From assembly GCA_022570795.1 (NCBI GenBank), contig JAKUDP010000008.1:1674001-1738000 (forward strand): 64,000 nucleotides of DNA, written 5' to 3'. The DNA is from Sphaerulina vaccinii (taxonomy: Eukaryota; Ascomycota; Dothideomycetes; Mycosphaerellales; Mycosphaerellaceae). Each line of letters starts with the position of its first letter. Position 1 is the stretch's first letter. Under the pieces are notes generated by a model, which was not told where the DNA came from, made no database searches, and worked only from the letters and a program-made list of their open reading frames with translations. Position numbers and translations under genes: made by a program. Positions 10,829-21,265 of this stretch are shown here, piece by piece.

Positions 10829-12296
10829 CTAATTCCCTTCTTCCCGGAACTTGCTGGTTACAGGCTCTGGTACAGGAGCAATGCCTTCGTGTTTGGGAGC
10901 GATTGCAGCAGCAGCAGCTTCACGTTGCTGGTCCACTGCAGTGCTGAAAGCTTGAGACGTTCGCGCGATCGCAGCTTCGGCTCCCTGCTGCTGCTGTGCT
11001 ATCGCACTGCTGGCTGCGTTGGATGTGCTCGCAATTGCATCTCGAGCTGCGATCTGCTGTGCTGCAATCGCATCCGAGGTCATTTGTTGCTGTTGGGCGA
11101 CTGCTGTGCGAGCAGCATCTGTTGAGCTAGACAAGACGTTAGATGCCTGATGTTGCTTCTCAGCCGCAGCATCCGACGCCTTTGCCTGCAGTTCCTTGCC
11201 CAAATGTGCAATCTCCTTTACAGCTTGCTCGACCTGTGCTGCTATGCCTTGTTTCTTCTCGGCGGCCATCTTCTGACCATTCGACTCCATCTCTTTCTCC
11301 ATCTGACCTAGATCGTGTACCTTGTTCTCAAGCATCTCTTTAATTCCACGAGCTTGTCCAAACAGGCCTGTAGCTTGACTCTGCGCCTTGTTCATGGCAG
11401 CACTCGCTTCCGCCTGCTTCTCGTCGAAGGCACTGAGATATGGCTGGCCCAAGGACTGCGCGCTGGCCACCATAGCAGGCTTCTGAAGCTGACTTACAGG
11501 CAGCACGCCTTGAGGACCTTTCGCTTGTGCCATTGTGCCCACAAACCGATCGGGTGTGTTGTTCGATATGTCAACGCGAACGTTATCGTACATCTCGCGA
11601 ACCTTCTGGATTTCTCCCAAGACGTGCTCTTTACCCAGCAGCCCGAAGCTGAAGTCTCTTTCGCGTTGCTCGATATACTCTCTCACCTTTCCCCACTCGT
11701 GCTGGTAGTACTTGAGACGATTAGGCAGACCGGAGCCCTTGAGATAAGTGAGAAAGCCGGCAATGACTGTGTTGATCGCACCTAGAACAGTGACCTAGCT
11801 CAGAGCGTTAGCAAAGCCTGCGTGCTAACTGACTTGCTTCATGCATGCTTACTCCAGCCCGTCCACCACCTGCAGCACCCAAGGCAGTAAGAGCAGCCGC
11901 GACAATGAGCTGTAGCCCTAGACAGCAGTTTATGAGGCGCGAGAATGACTTGAAGTTCCTCTTCTGCTTGATCTCAGCATCGCACACTGTGCTGTATATC
12001 CCGAGATTTGGAGAAGGCCGGTGCTCGATCGAAAGTTGCGGTCGTCTGTTGGCCATAAAGCCATGAGGCGGGCTAAAGGACTTGTCTTGATGGATGCCCA
12101 CCAGCAGCCGGTAGTTCTCTAGAGCTGTTCGCTCATTTGGATCGTTCACGCTTGGGTCGTGATTGTGCCAGAGGGAGCCACGATGCTCGCCTCTTTCAGC
12201 ATCCTGCTGTCCTTGTAGAACGTTCACCTGTGACGGCTGTCTGAACTCTTGCCACGCGTGTCTCGCACGACGCGTCCAGTCGAGCGTAGCATCCAT
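10829..12296 (-). CDS. SLATT_fungal domain membrane protein with long coiled-coil tail, two exons
   Basis: Exons 11853-12296 and 10829-11794 give 469 aa. Residues about 80-190 match the SLATT_fungal family: GIYSTVCDAEIKQKRNFKSFSRLINCCLGLQ, a first TM helix (IVAAALTALGAAGG), a second TM helix (VLGAINTVIAGFLTYL) and the conserved KGSGLPNR segment followed by HEWGKVREYIEQRERDF. SLATT domains are two-helix membrane modules. In bacteria they occur as predicted effectors next to SMODS and SLOG nucleotide systems. The role of the fungal branch is unknown. The remaining 280 residues are Ala/Gln/Glu/Lys-rich, with repeats of the type AIAQQQ and TSNAASSAIAQ, likely coiled coil or disordered. Start chosen at the first ATG of a well-coding exon; an upstream exon cannot be excluded. 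Confidence 0.85.
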
Positions 12297-13534
12297 GAGG
12301 GCGTGTTTTCAGTGCTCCGTACGTCGCCAAACGACCTGCTTCGTCCGATAGCTCGCCATCCTCTGTTGGGAGCCATAGCTTCATGTAGTCGAGCTCAGAC
12401 CGTCCTCGGCAATGTGATCTCCATTGCAGCCTCGCGCTGAGGACAGCTTGGAGGCTTGCATGTGGCTTGCGTTGACAGATGAGCCTCTCGTGACCATCCC
12501 GAGTACAGAAGTGGTCGTCCAAGACTCAGCCCATGATTGGTCGCGGGGAGCGGAAGCATTTTGCAATCTGCAGATTGGCCATAGCATCGTCCAGAAATGG
12601 TAAACACAAGAAAGCAGATCTCGCAGCCAAAAACGTCTCCATACCAAATTCTTTCTAGCTTCAGAGTCAAGCTTCCTCAACAGCTGCACAGATATGTATG
12701 CAGCACACATCGTCGTGCCATGCTCAGCATGCAAGTTCTCTGTTCAAGATGCTTCTGGTAGATGGCAATTATCATGCGCGTCTCGAGAATGCAGGCCAAT
12801 TCTGGTAAGTCATGTCATCTCGATAAGCAGATCGCCAGAGGAGCCTGCAAGTCGACTCAGACCTTATCCTCAGGCTGCTAATGGTAGACCACGCTCGGCA
12901 AGAAAGAGGCCATGTTCTTGATGGTGGAAATGGAGAGCAGCGTAACAGAAAAGACGGACTTCAAAGTGAGCAGTGGCTGACTAAGCCTTGCAATGGACAA
13001 GGCAGTTTTTCGCTACTCTGCACCAGCGACACTCTTCAGCTCTTCGACGACAACGACGACGATTGAGAGCTACAGAATGTACTGTGGTTGCGGATAGCGA
13101 GCTGCTTACACACGCCGACCCCCTCTTACGGTCAATTTATGATTCATATATCCTCTCCACACTACCACAACACACAAGCACAATGCCTGGAGACGCAGAC
13201 TCTGAACATCCGCCAATGCCGACCACTGCAGCCTGCCACTAGGTCGACCAGGAATTTTTACCACTCAAGGCCGGTTATTGTCATCGGCGTCCCGAGCAAT
13301 GGGTTCGATGCATCCCGACAATCGGGCCCGGATGCCTCTAGTCAGAAACTGTGCCGTGCAGAGGCGAAGCCGACGTGGCAGAACCAGTATCCCACAAGTT
13401 CCGAGCTTACAATGGCTGTTAGCTTGATGGCGAATGCGGTCAGAAGCTTGGAAGCGGATCTGATAACCTTGCTAGGCTCATGCTACCATCTATATGCTGT
13501 GCCGGTATGCCGTAATTCATCATGAGAATGCTAA
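12297..13534. other. Intergenic region of about 1.2 kb, no gene recognised
   Basis: Short frames on both strands (12381-12734 minus, 13088-13525 plus and others) are mutually overlapping and lack domain features. No repeat or RNA gene was seen. Confidence 0.4.
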
Positions 13535-15226
13535 TCAATAGATATACACAAACTCATCGTTCTTCCTGTCGGTAAGATCGAGGAAGGCCTGGTCTCCAAT
13601 TCTGACATGCTGAGTACCTGCCTCTGCATCTCCTTCAGCAACTCCAGAGCTCAAGTCTGGCTGCTCTTCAGCATCCTGATACTTATTCTGCATGGACAAG
13701 TCCTTGATCTTGGCCGGCTTGCCATTCTTCACTCTTCTTCGCTCATGCAACCTGTTCAGGAACATCAAATTTGCAGCCTGGAGAATCACACAGGCGGCCA
13801 ATGCAACGAAGATACCAAGTACAGCTCGAAGACCTGGCCGATATGTGGGAGCATCCTTTGCATTGAAAAGCAGAGGTCCAATGATGTTTCCAGCACTGGA
13901 CGCAGCATTGTAGACCGACATTACCGCGCTCTTCTTGGTTGTACCAGCGGTGTTACCGACAATCCAGGACACGATGAGTGGGTTGCCGCCGAACAGGAAA
14001 GCAAGCAGGTAGTAGCCAGCCATGAGAGCGCCTTGATTGGACTTCGTATGCGAAATTGTATACAGCAACGCTAGACCAGCGACGACTGGTACGACAAGCA
14101 GTACCAGCGTCACTGACTTGTTCTTGAACCTGCGTGCTGCCCAGGATGCGAATAGAATGACAATGAATTGAAGTGCTCCGAAGGGCATATTCAGTAGTGA
14201 TGTGATGAACTTGTCATATCCGAAGCCGCTGATGATCAGTGGGCCGAAGGTGTTAGTCACAGATGCACCAACATTGAGCAGGAGCGAAAGGCCAACCCAG
14301 AGATATGTCTTGCTATCGAGTGCAAGCTCCAAGATGTGACCCCACTTGAACTCTCGACTGCCTGTTCCGGTCTGATTCGCTCGAAGTCTCTCGATGGCCT
14401 GTGGCTTCTCTTCCTCAGTCAGGAAGCGCGCTGATGGGATGTCGTTGTCGAGCTTCCAGTACACGCAAGGTGCTGTTATAATCGTGACCAGCCCCACGAA
14501 CATGAAGATGATCTGCCAGCTTTCCAGCACTGGAGATGATATATGTCCAAGACCAAAGGACAATGCACTTGCAGCAATCGTGGCAAGGCCATTCGTACTG
14601 TACCATGCTGCAACGATGATAGGCTGCTCTGCTCGTCGATACCACTGGCTTGTTATGATGCTGAACAAGGGCAGGCATCCTCCTTCGAACAGTCCCAGAA
14701 AGAAGCGTGCAGCCAGCAGTCCCGAGTAGTTATGAGCAGCAGCCATGCATGTCTGCGCAATTCCCCAGCCTAGAACCAGACACGGCATGAGAATCCGATG
14801 AGGCACTCTCACGATCAGGTAAGACGAGAAGGGTTGCCATGCCAGTTGAGCGATAGGTGCGATACTGCCGACCAGAGAGTACTGATTCCCTACGAGCCCA
14901 GTGGACTCTTTCATTCCGAAGGTAGCGCCATAGCCGAGCACAGTCTTGTCCAAGATCTGGAGAAAGTATACCCATACAAGGATGACGAGAATCACTTTGT
15001 TGGTCTTGCGTCGAATGCGTTTGTTCTGAACATCTCGTCAGCGAAGTTGATTGTGTCAACAACAATACATCCATACATCTTCTTCAGTCAAGCTAACTCT
15101 CTCATCGCCAATCATAGCCAAAGCTCTGTCGCCATGCTTTACAGCCTGTGGGTCTACCACAAGGCTGCTCTTTCGATGCTCATGATGCTCCTCGACCATA
15201 TCGACTGCACTCTTGGGCCCGGCCAT
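13535..15226 (-). CDS. MFS transporter, Dal5-type anion:cation symporter, two exons
   Basis: Exons 15077-15226 and 13535-15025 join in phase 0 to 546 aa. The first exon codes the cytoplasmic N-terminus (MAGPKSAVDMVEEHHEHRKS), and exon 2 resumes at NKRIRRKTNKVILVILVWVYFLQILDKT, the family's first helix. The pattern FLQxLDKT in TM1, YRRAEQPIIVAAWYSTNGLA around TM5 and SWIVGNTAGTTKKS in the second half are those of the allantoate permease family (ACS family: Dal5, Tna1, Vht1, Liz1), proton symporters for organic anions and vitamins in the plasma membrane. The specific substrate is not predictable. Without the upstream exon the ORF would begin with GTG inside the first helix, which supports the spliced model. 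Confidence 0.92.
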
Positions 15227-15656
15227 GTCGTCACCCTTGTGCGATTGTCGCGAATGATCAGACCAGACTCCAGAGATACGCGACCAGAGTTGTTCTTAAA
15301 GACGTCCTAGGATATCACCCCGCTGGAACTATGCCGGCATGAATGAGACGGAGGACCTCGACTTGCCATGTGATGATGGCAGTCGGATGCCATGCCGCCA
15401 TTGCCACGCTATCGCTGATCACTCCGCATACAACGTATCGAGTATCAGACTCCGCGAATCCTATTCTCTTGGCTATGCACTGTAACGCGGAGATTGGGGG
15501 TCTTCGCCGCACAAATACGGGAAATGACGGCGTCCTTGGTCGTGAAAGACTCGCGTTTGCTACGCGTACCCTGGTCATCGTACGCGTTGGACTTTTCTCA
15601 CAAGTCTCTACTTTCTCTTCTTTCTCCTGAAGTACCAAGGTAGCATCATCAGCAAT
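15227..15656. other. Divergent promoter region
   Basis: 430 bp between two divergently transcribed genes (Dal5-type transporter and DUF7730 protein). The end nearest the DUF7730 gene is pyrimidine-rich (ctactttctcttctttctcc near 15608), a common fungal leader feature. No specific binding site is claimed. Confidence 0.5.
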
Positions 15657-16946
15657 ATGGCGCCAGTCCAGGTCATCGACCTTACAGAAGGTGACTCAGA
15701 TGATGAGAAGCCTAGCACCAAACAGCAGAGCGGCAAAGATTACTCGGAATATAATCCAAAACGAGATCGTAACCACGCCGAATTTTGGGCAAGAGAAGAC
15801 AGGTGAGCATACATCGTGCGTTGGGATAGTCTATCTCATATGCTGACTATAATCAGTGGTCCACAACGACATGGCCCAAAGCGTATGAGAAACATTGCTA
15901 TCGCTCGCCTCGGAGACGACTGCCCATTCCTCGAACTCCCTCCAGAAGTTAGAAATAGGATCTATGAATATGCACTTGGTGGCCATAACCTGCACATGTT
16001 CGTCTGGAATCAGACAAAAGGCGAGAACCAAGTCAAATATTGGCACAGGACATACAATGTAGCCATAGGCACGAGAGCTGTCTATGACCACTACGACGGG
16101 ACCGTTACTCAAGTCATGCAGCACCATCGCTATAGAGTGCAATACGTACTCTGCCAGTGTCCAGGCAGTGACGATGAGCAATACCAGACGTCGTGCAAAA
16201 TTCCGGCTGAGCAGGAGAAAGACACCAACAATCAAGTGAAGCCAGCTGAGATCAAGATCAAGACATATGCGAAGCGTCATGAGAAATGCTTTGACGTAGA
16301 CGTACTCAAGTACCCAAGCATTGGCATGAGAAAACTTCTCACTACACCAAGACTGGCGCTGGGCTTGCTTCGAACTTGCAAGCAGGTCTACAATGAAGCA
16401 GCACTGGTGCCTTACTACGACAACACCTTCTCCTTCGCCCGTGGGACTGATCTGGATTTCTTCACTCGCGTTCTGTCAGAGAAGCAGCGTTCGGCGCTGC
16501 AGCATGTTACATATGCGAATGTGCAACCTAAGACACACAAGAGTGGCGGCTTCGCGCTGGGCACGTATCTCAAGACACAGTTCTGCGATAGCGAAATACT
16601 GAAAGGGTTACGCCCAAAAGCGATCGACATGCTATCGGGGCTGGCGAAACTGACGATTACTGTCGACGCTGACGATCTGTTCGCGTGGGATGCGCAGCGC
16701 ACTCTTTGGAGGGAGCTTCCCAGGTTCGTTTGCAAAGAACTGAAAGTTGAGGTCCTTCTGCGGGATTCAGATGCATATACTGGAAGAGGTCTTGCGATCG
16801 TGAGGGGCTTTGCGGAAGAGCTGGAGTTTGGCCTTGCCAGATCAGCAGATGATGTGCCAACTTATCAAGGAGCTCGTGAGCAGCTGGAGTATGCTCAAAT
16901 GCAAGCAGCACACCTGGCACACGGGAGGAGCGTCGTCGCTGCATAG
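15657..16946 (+). CDS. DUF7730 (F-box-like N-terminus) fungal protein, two exons
   Basis: Exons 15657-15802 and 15857-16946 give 411 aa. The N-terminus (MAPVQVIDLTEGDSDDEKP) is acidic and disordered. The motif CPFLELPPEVRNRIYEYAL at about residue 70 is the F-box-like helix typical of a large, poorly characterised Pezizomycotina family. Downstream, LLRTCKQVYNEAALVPYYDNTFSF is the second family signature. No catalytic motif is seen. The family is often multi-copy in Dothideomycetes and its function is unknown, with a substrate-adaptor role in ubiquitination only a guess. The exon join (AG|T-GGT) replaces a weaker unspliced start at 15816. Confidence 0.85.
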
Positions 16947-17278
16947 GCACTCTTTAACGACTTCGGCGAACACTTTGTCTCTGGCTGGATATGCTTGGAT
17001 TGGTCCGCATCGCGGGAGGCATTGCTGGAAAAGGCTCTAGCTAGGGTCTCTGCCCAGTTATGAAACGGCTACACTCTTCCAAGGCCGCCACTGTTGTCGT
17101 GGCCAGTGTCAGGTATGCGAGGAATCCAGACACGCCCAGCTGACTGCATGTTCAACTCAGATAGTGGTCGCATTGTCCAACGAGACCATAAGGCAGCACG
17201 TTCACGTTTCTCGCTAGATTGTTCTCAAATCTTGTTATGACCACGAAGCTCGTGCAGCGAGCGACGAAGTCGTGAACG
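16947..17278. other. Convergent 3' intergenic region
   Basis: 332 bp between convergent stop codons of the DUF7730 and Rtg2-like genes. No feature beyond expected 3' ends was recognised. Confidence 0.4.
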
Positions 17279-18994
17279 TCAGCTTGCAGTCTTCACCTCA
17301 ACGCTCACTCGATGTCCGATACCATCTCTGCCACCAATCCAGCGCTTACGCTTCCCAACTTTCTCGATCTCGTTCGCTTCGGACAGGAAAGCTTCCTGAT
17401 CAACGTCGCCCGTGACAGAGGCGCTCAGCTGTAAGAGAGGACGCTGTTTCTCGTCCTTACCCCACGCCGCCTTGAATTGAAGTCGTTCTTGACCTTCACT
17501 GGGTCCAGCAGGATAGACACTGGCAATCAGAGAAGCAACTGCACCGATGTAGTTGATCCACCATAGAGTCCAGGGCGACTCAACAAGCTGTTCGAGGCTG
17601 CGCTTGAAGGATTCATCACTCGGAGGTATGCTGCCACCCCATCGAGCACAAAGAAGCAATGCGATCAGTGTTCGAGCTTCATGTGTAATGCCGTGTACGC
17701 CGGCAAGGATGCCAGCTGTGGTACTGCGCAGTGCTGCCGAGGATTGGAGGTCCTTCGAATGGCTGGAGTGGTAATAGATCAGATTTGCGAATGCTTCGAG
17801 AAGTTCTGGAACGAAGACGCTCTTGTAGTCGTCAATAGCGCCCGATGTCGAACCTGCTGGGAAGGCCGACTCTAGCAGCCTGACAAGCTCATTTGAGACA
17901 GTCGGCTTCACGAAAGGCCGTGTCGCTACCACCAGCGGCAGCTGTGCTTTGACTTCAGTCGATAGGGAAGAGAACAGGTATCCCTCGCGAACACCTCCTT
18001 GGCAGAATCGGACTTCTTTGACTTGTGGCAACGCTTCTGCAAGAACATTGACCAGGAAAGCCACTGCGGGAACCTGTCCAGCTCTGCGATCAGATATGCG
18101 GAACAGCTCGCCTTCGCCGTGCTCAAGAGACTCTGCTGCTGCAGCTTTGACCTGATCTGTGCTCAAGAATGCTGACCTCGAGACTTTGAACCCATTGATG
18201 ACTGGTATGGGATATGGCTGTACGCGATGTTGGCTCATCAGCACATATCCCCATCCTCGAAAGCCTCCTCCGGACAGATACAGTGTGAAGCCACCTTGTT
18301 GTTGAGCAGCAATCTCAAGCTCACTGGGCACTTGCAAGCTGGAATATGCGTTCTTTACTGCGGTGTACACTTCTTCTCGAAGCTTTGCAGTAGTTCCAGT
18401 TCTCTCTGCTTCAGCAAGTCTTCTAGACATAGCTGCAGCACCATACGGCATGCTGACCGCGCCTGAAGGAGGTAGCTGGACTCCATTGGTCTGGCCATCT
18501 TTCATAATCCAGCTCAGCTGAGTGCTGCCACCTCCGAGATCCATGACCAGGCCGCTGAGCGTGGGTAGAGAAGATGCAACGCCCATAGCGCCAACTCTAC
18601 CCTCGTCTTCCTTGGCAAGCATTTCCACGTCCCATCCTAGTTCCTTCTTGATCTCTGATCGAAACGGCTCGGAGTTTATGGCAGTCCTGGTAGCTTCAGT
18701 GGCCAGCACTGTTGTGTTCTGTTCGGGCACTCCAAAGTCTTTGCAAGTTCGTTTGAACTGCTTGAAAGCTGTTGTTACAGCTTTGATCGTCTTGTCATCG
18801 ATAGGGATCCTCTCGCCTGTTTGTGAGTATTGTGCATCATATAGCGATATGCCTACCCTATGCTGGTACAAGGTGGGCATAATCCGTTGTGTGGGAGGCT
18901 GTAGGCTGGAGATGGAAAAGCGTATGCCATTGCTTCCCATGTCCACTATGCCCCAGAGATGTTCAGCATCGTGTCGAGCTGGTTCTACGGCCAT
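17279..18994 (-). CDS. RTG2: Ppx/GppA phosphatase family protein, retrograde regulator Rtg2-like
   Basis: Intronless, 571 aa. The sugar-kinase/Hsp70-type ATPase fold of the Ppx/GppA family is evident: the phosphate-1 motif WGIVDMGSNGIRFSI at residue 10, the phosphate-2 motif LVMDLGGGSTQLSWI at about 150, and the adenosine-type glycine motif YLSGGGFRGWGYVL at about 235. The C-terminal half carries an HD-like helical region. In yeast Rtg2 is the ATP-sensing switch that relays mitochondrial dysfunction to the Rtg1/Rtg3 transcription factors. Other filamentous fungal relatives may be exopolyphosphatases. The length is close to that of Rtg2 (588 aa), so I favour the Rtg2 orthologue. Start at 18994 gives MAVEPARHDAEHLWGIVDMG. 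Confidence 0.88.
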   Translation of the reverse strand: MAVEPARHDAEHLWGIVDMGSNGIRFSISSLQPPTQRIMPTLYQHRVGISLYDAQYSQTGERIPIDDKTIKAVTTAFKQFKRTCKDFGVPEQNTTVLATEATRTAINSEPFRSEIKKELGWDVEMLAKEDEGRVGAMGVASSLPTLSGLVMDLGGGSTQLSWIMKDGQTNGVQLPPSGAVSMPYGAAAMSRRLAEAERTGTTAKLREEVYTAVKNAYSSLQVPSELEIAAQQQGGFTLYLSGGGFRGWGYVLMSQHRVQPYPIPVINGFKVSRSAFLSTDQVKAAAAESLEHGEGELFRISDRRAGQVPAVAFLVNVLAEALPQVKEVRFCQGGVREGYLFSSLSTEVKAQLPLVVATRPFVKPTVSNELVRLLESAFPAGSTSGAIDDYKSVFVPELLEAFANLIYYHSSHSKDLQSSAALRSTTAGILAGVHGITHEARTLIALLLCARWGGSIPPSDESFKRSLEQLVESPWTLWWINYIGAVASLIASVYPAGPSEGQERLQFKAAWGKDEKQRPLLQLSASVTGDVDQEAFLSEANEIEKVGKRKRWIGGRDGIGHRVSVEVKTAS

Positions 18995-19474
18995 TCTGAG
19001 GCAGAAGTAATATCAGTCGACAAAGTGCTGTGATGCCTTGAATCTGGTCTGAGGTTGATGTTAGAATAATGTGAAAGGACGTTTGAAGCTTTTGAAGCTC
19101 GACTCGACTGTCTTACTGTATTTCATTGGGTCGGCAGGCTCCGGCGCTAGCTGCAGTTCGTGAGTGCCGCTTTTGTGGATCGAACTGAGATCCAGGACTC
19201 CAGCAACATCAACATCAACCATCAGAGTTCAGAAAGTGTCCCACTAACAACGTATGTTAGGGACGTCTCATTCTACAGCTATGGCGGATTCCTCTTCTAT
19301 CCCTACCAGACACTCAGTGGGTCTGTCTCTCCGCCTGTCTGCTTCCTAGACTTGTCGACCTCCAACAGGCTTGGTACATTCATTGGAAGGAGGAAGAACA
19401 TGTACCTTGATTTGTTAGTTCCGGCAGAGGGCAAAAGAGCCAAAATGGTCGAAGGAATCAGAACAAAAACAACC
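18995..19474. other. Intergenic region left of the solitary RNA gene
   Basis: Promoter side of the Rtg2-like gene, and downstream side of the minus-strand ncRNA copy at 19475. A 113-codon frame at 19160-19501 (+) overlaps the RNA gene and has no family features; it is not called. Confidence 0.4.
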
Positions 19475-19615
19475 AAAACAATCGCCATTTCACTGCAGTA
19501 AATCAGTGCTATTGGCGGCTCATCCTCTTGATGAATTGGCATTAGCTAACTTCAAGCACAGCAACAGCTATACCGATGACTTAAGTGCTTTGCCGCTAGA
19601 CCACGGACGACTGTT
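19475..19615 (-). ncRNA. Solitary copy of the array RNA family
   Basis: Same plan as the array units described at 25.5-27.6 kb. The 5' end AACAGTCGTCC lies at 19605-19615. The A box TGGTCTAGCGG is at +13, and a hairpin-forming TCGGTATAGCTGT at about +40. The 3' strand GGCGATTG ends in TTTT at 19475-19478. The promoter element CATG lies 28 nt upstream of the 5' end. Length 141 nt. This copy shows that the family is not confined to the arrays. It lies 75 bp from the stop of the TauD gene. Confidence 0.75.
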
Positions 19616-19690
19616 GGAGCAGGAGGATATTGGAAAGTACATGAACACTACCTGGCCACCTTCGTTGAGCCTGACATAGGACAACCCCAA

Positions 19691-20830
19691 CTAAACAGCC
19701 TCCTGCCTCTTCTTCAACGCCTCCGACCTTCCAGTACTCTTCGAATCCAAATATGGTCTCTCTCCAAGACTGACAGCACGCTGACCAGTCCTACTACCCT
19801 CATAATCATAAGTCGCCGTATGATAGACCGACCGATTATCCCAAATCGCAACATCATTCTTGTTTTGCCACTTATAGCGCACTTGCAAGTCATGATTCTC
19901 AACGATGAGCTGCACGAACCACTTCAGAAGGTGCTCGCTCTCTGCTTCTGAGACCTCATTGATACGCTTAGCGTGATGACCCACAGCGAAGACGCTCTTC
20001 CAGCCTGTGACAGGGTTGGTGCGTATGACGGGATGTATAGCCGTGAGATCTGTGCCTACGTTCTCTGGTGCACCACGTTCGCCGGAGTAGAGCTCGAAGT
20101 CGTTGTTCTTTGCTGCGTCTTGGAAGATTGGCTGAGCGTATGTTGCTGTCAAGGTCTCGAGAAATTTCTGATAGGCGGGCGAAATACGGTCGCAGACCTC
20201 GTAGCCTGAAGCCCAGAGAGTGTCTCCTCCTGTCTCTGGGAGTTCAGTGAGGTGGAGAATGGCATAATCGCTTGGTACTGGCTCGAAAGTGATATCGCTG
20301 TGCCAGCCATCTTTCGCGGACTGCTTCTTGCTTACGAAACGATCGGCGTAGAGCTTCTTTGCCTGCTCGGATGAGATAACGCTGATTTGATTGTCTTTGC
20401 CACCTAGAGTGCGGCCAGCGTTGCTGACGGGATGAATGTGTAAGCCTGAGGTCGAGGGTTTGCCGGATAGCTGGCCTAGACGATGAACTAATTGCTTCTG
20501 GAGATCGTTGTCAAGGCCATCTTGTGCGCGGAAGTATACGACTCCACGTTCAGAGACTTCCTGGATATCAGCATGCGAAGTCACTCAGGTAGGACCACAC
20601 TCACTTGTGATAGCCAGATCTCGAAGCAGCTCATCTGAGTTCGGCGCTTCGAGCCACTCCTTCAGTTTGGCTTCTGGGAACTCTTTCCCGATCACGGGAG
20701 TGACGTCGAAAGACTTGAATTGGTCTAAGATACCGGTGAGCTGCAGTGGAGCTCCTCGATGCTCATGGCGGAGTTCATTGCCATCCTCCTTGGTTCGGAT
20801 CGGAATTGTCTCAGTAGTAGTGCTAGTCAT
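19691..20830 (-). CDS. TauD/TfdA-type alpha-ketoglutarate-dependent dioxygenase, two exons
   Basis: Exons 20556-20830 less the intron: exon 1 is 20605-20830 and exon 2 is 19691-20556, together 363 aa with a 48-bp intron. The acceptor must be ggaag at 20557-20561. The earlier ccag shifts the frame, whereas this one gives DLAITISERGVVYFRAQ, the family's first strand. The iron ligands are His and Asp of GWHSDITFEP and the distal His of RSVYHTATYDY; the 2-oxoglutarate Arg is in YEGSRTGQRAVSLGERPY. Fungal members hydroxylate sulfonates such as taurine, or alkyl and aryloxy acids, releasing sulfite or phenol. The substrate is not resolved. Cytosolic. Confidence 0.92.
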
Positions 20831-21265
20831 GATTGTGATCAGTAGTGTAGTCGCAGAGCGTAGTACTTGGCATCCTACAGAGCAACGTTCGCTACTTATA
20901 TAGCGGCAGGTTCTCTTTTGTTGAAAGGATCCTTGAGCTCAAGCTATTTCACCATGGTGTAGCGGTATTAGCAATGCATGGTACCACAGGAGATCCGCGT
21001 ACTGTCGCATGCTCAGATGTGTACCTGCAGTGATGGCACAGCTAGGCCTGCTCGAGTGGAGAAGCTGCGATACATTGTGCTGTCAAAGCCATGGCGTGCT
21101 TCTTGGTATTTATGTTGCCTTGTAAGCACAAAGATAAGTGCCAGATGTGGAAGGTCGGTAGCACACATCTAATGCGTGATGACAAGATACAATACACGGG
21201 TAAGCATGTCGTCTTTCATAGCGATGCCCTAGATAGTATTAGTCTATACTCAGCTAGCAGTTCTA
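20831..21265. other. Intergenic region upstream of the TauD gene
   Basis: 435 bp. It holds the TauD-type gene promoter on its left and the GMC oxidoreductase 3' end on its right. No motif of certain meaning was seen. Confidence 0.4.

Noticed and set aside
10631..11785. Plus-strand ORFs of 66-164 codons opposite the SLATT gene
   Set aside because: Antisense shadows: the minus strand has a spliced gene with a recognised domain.
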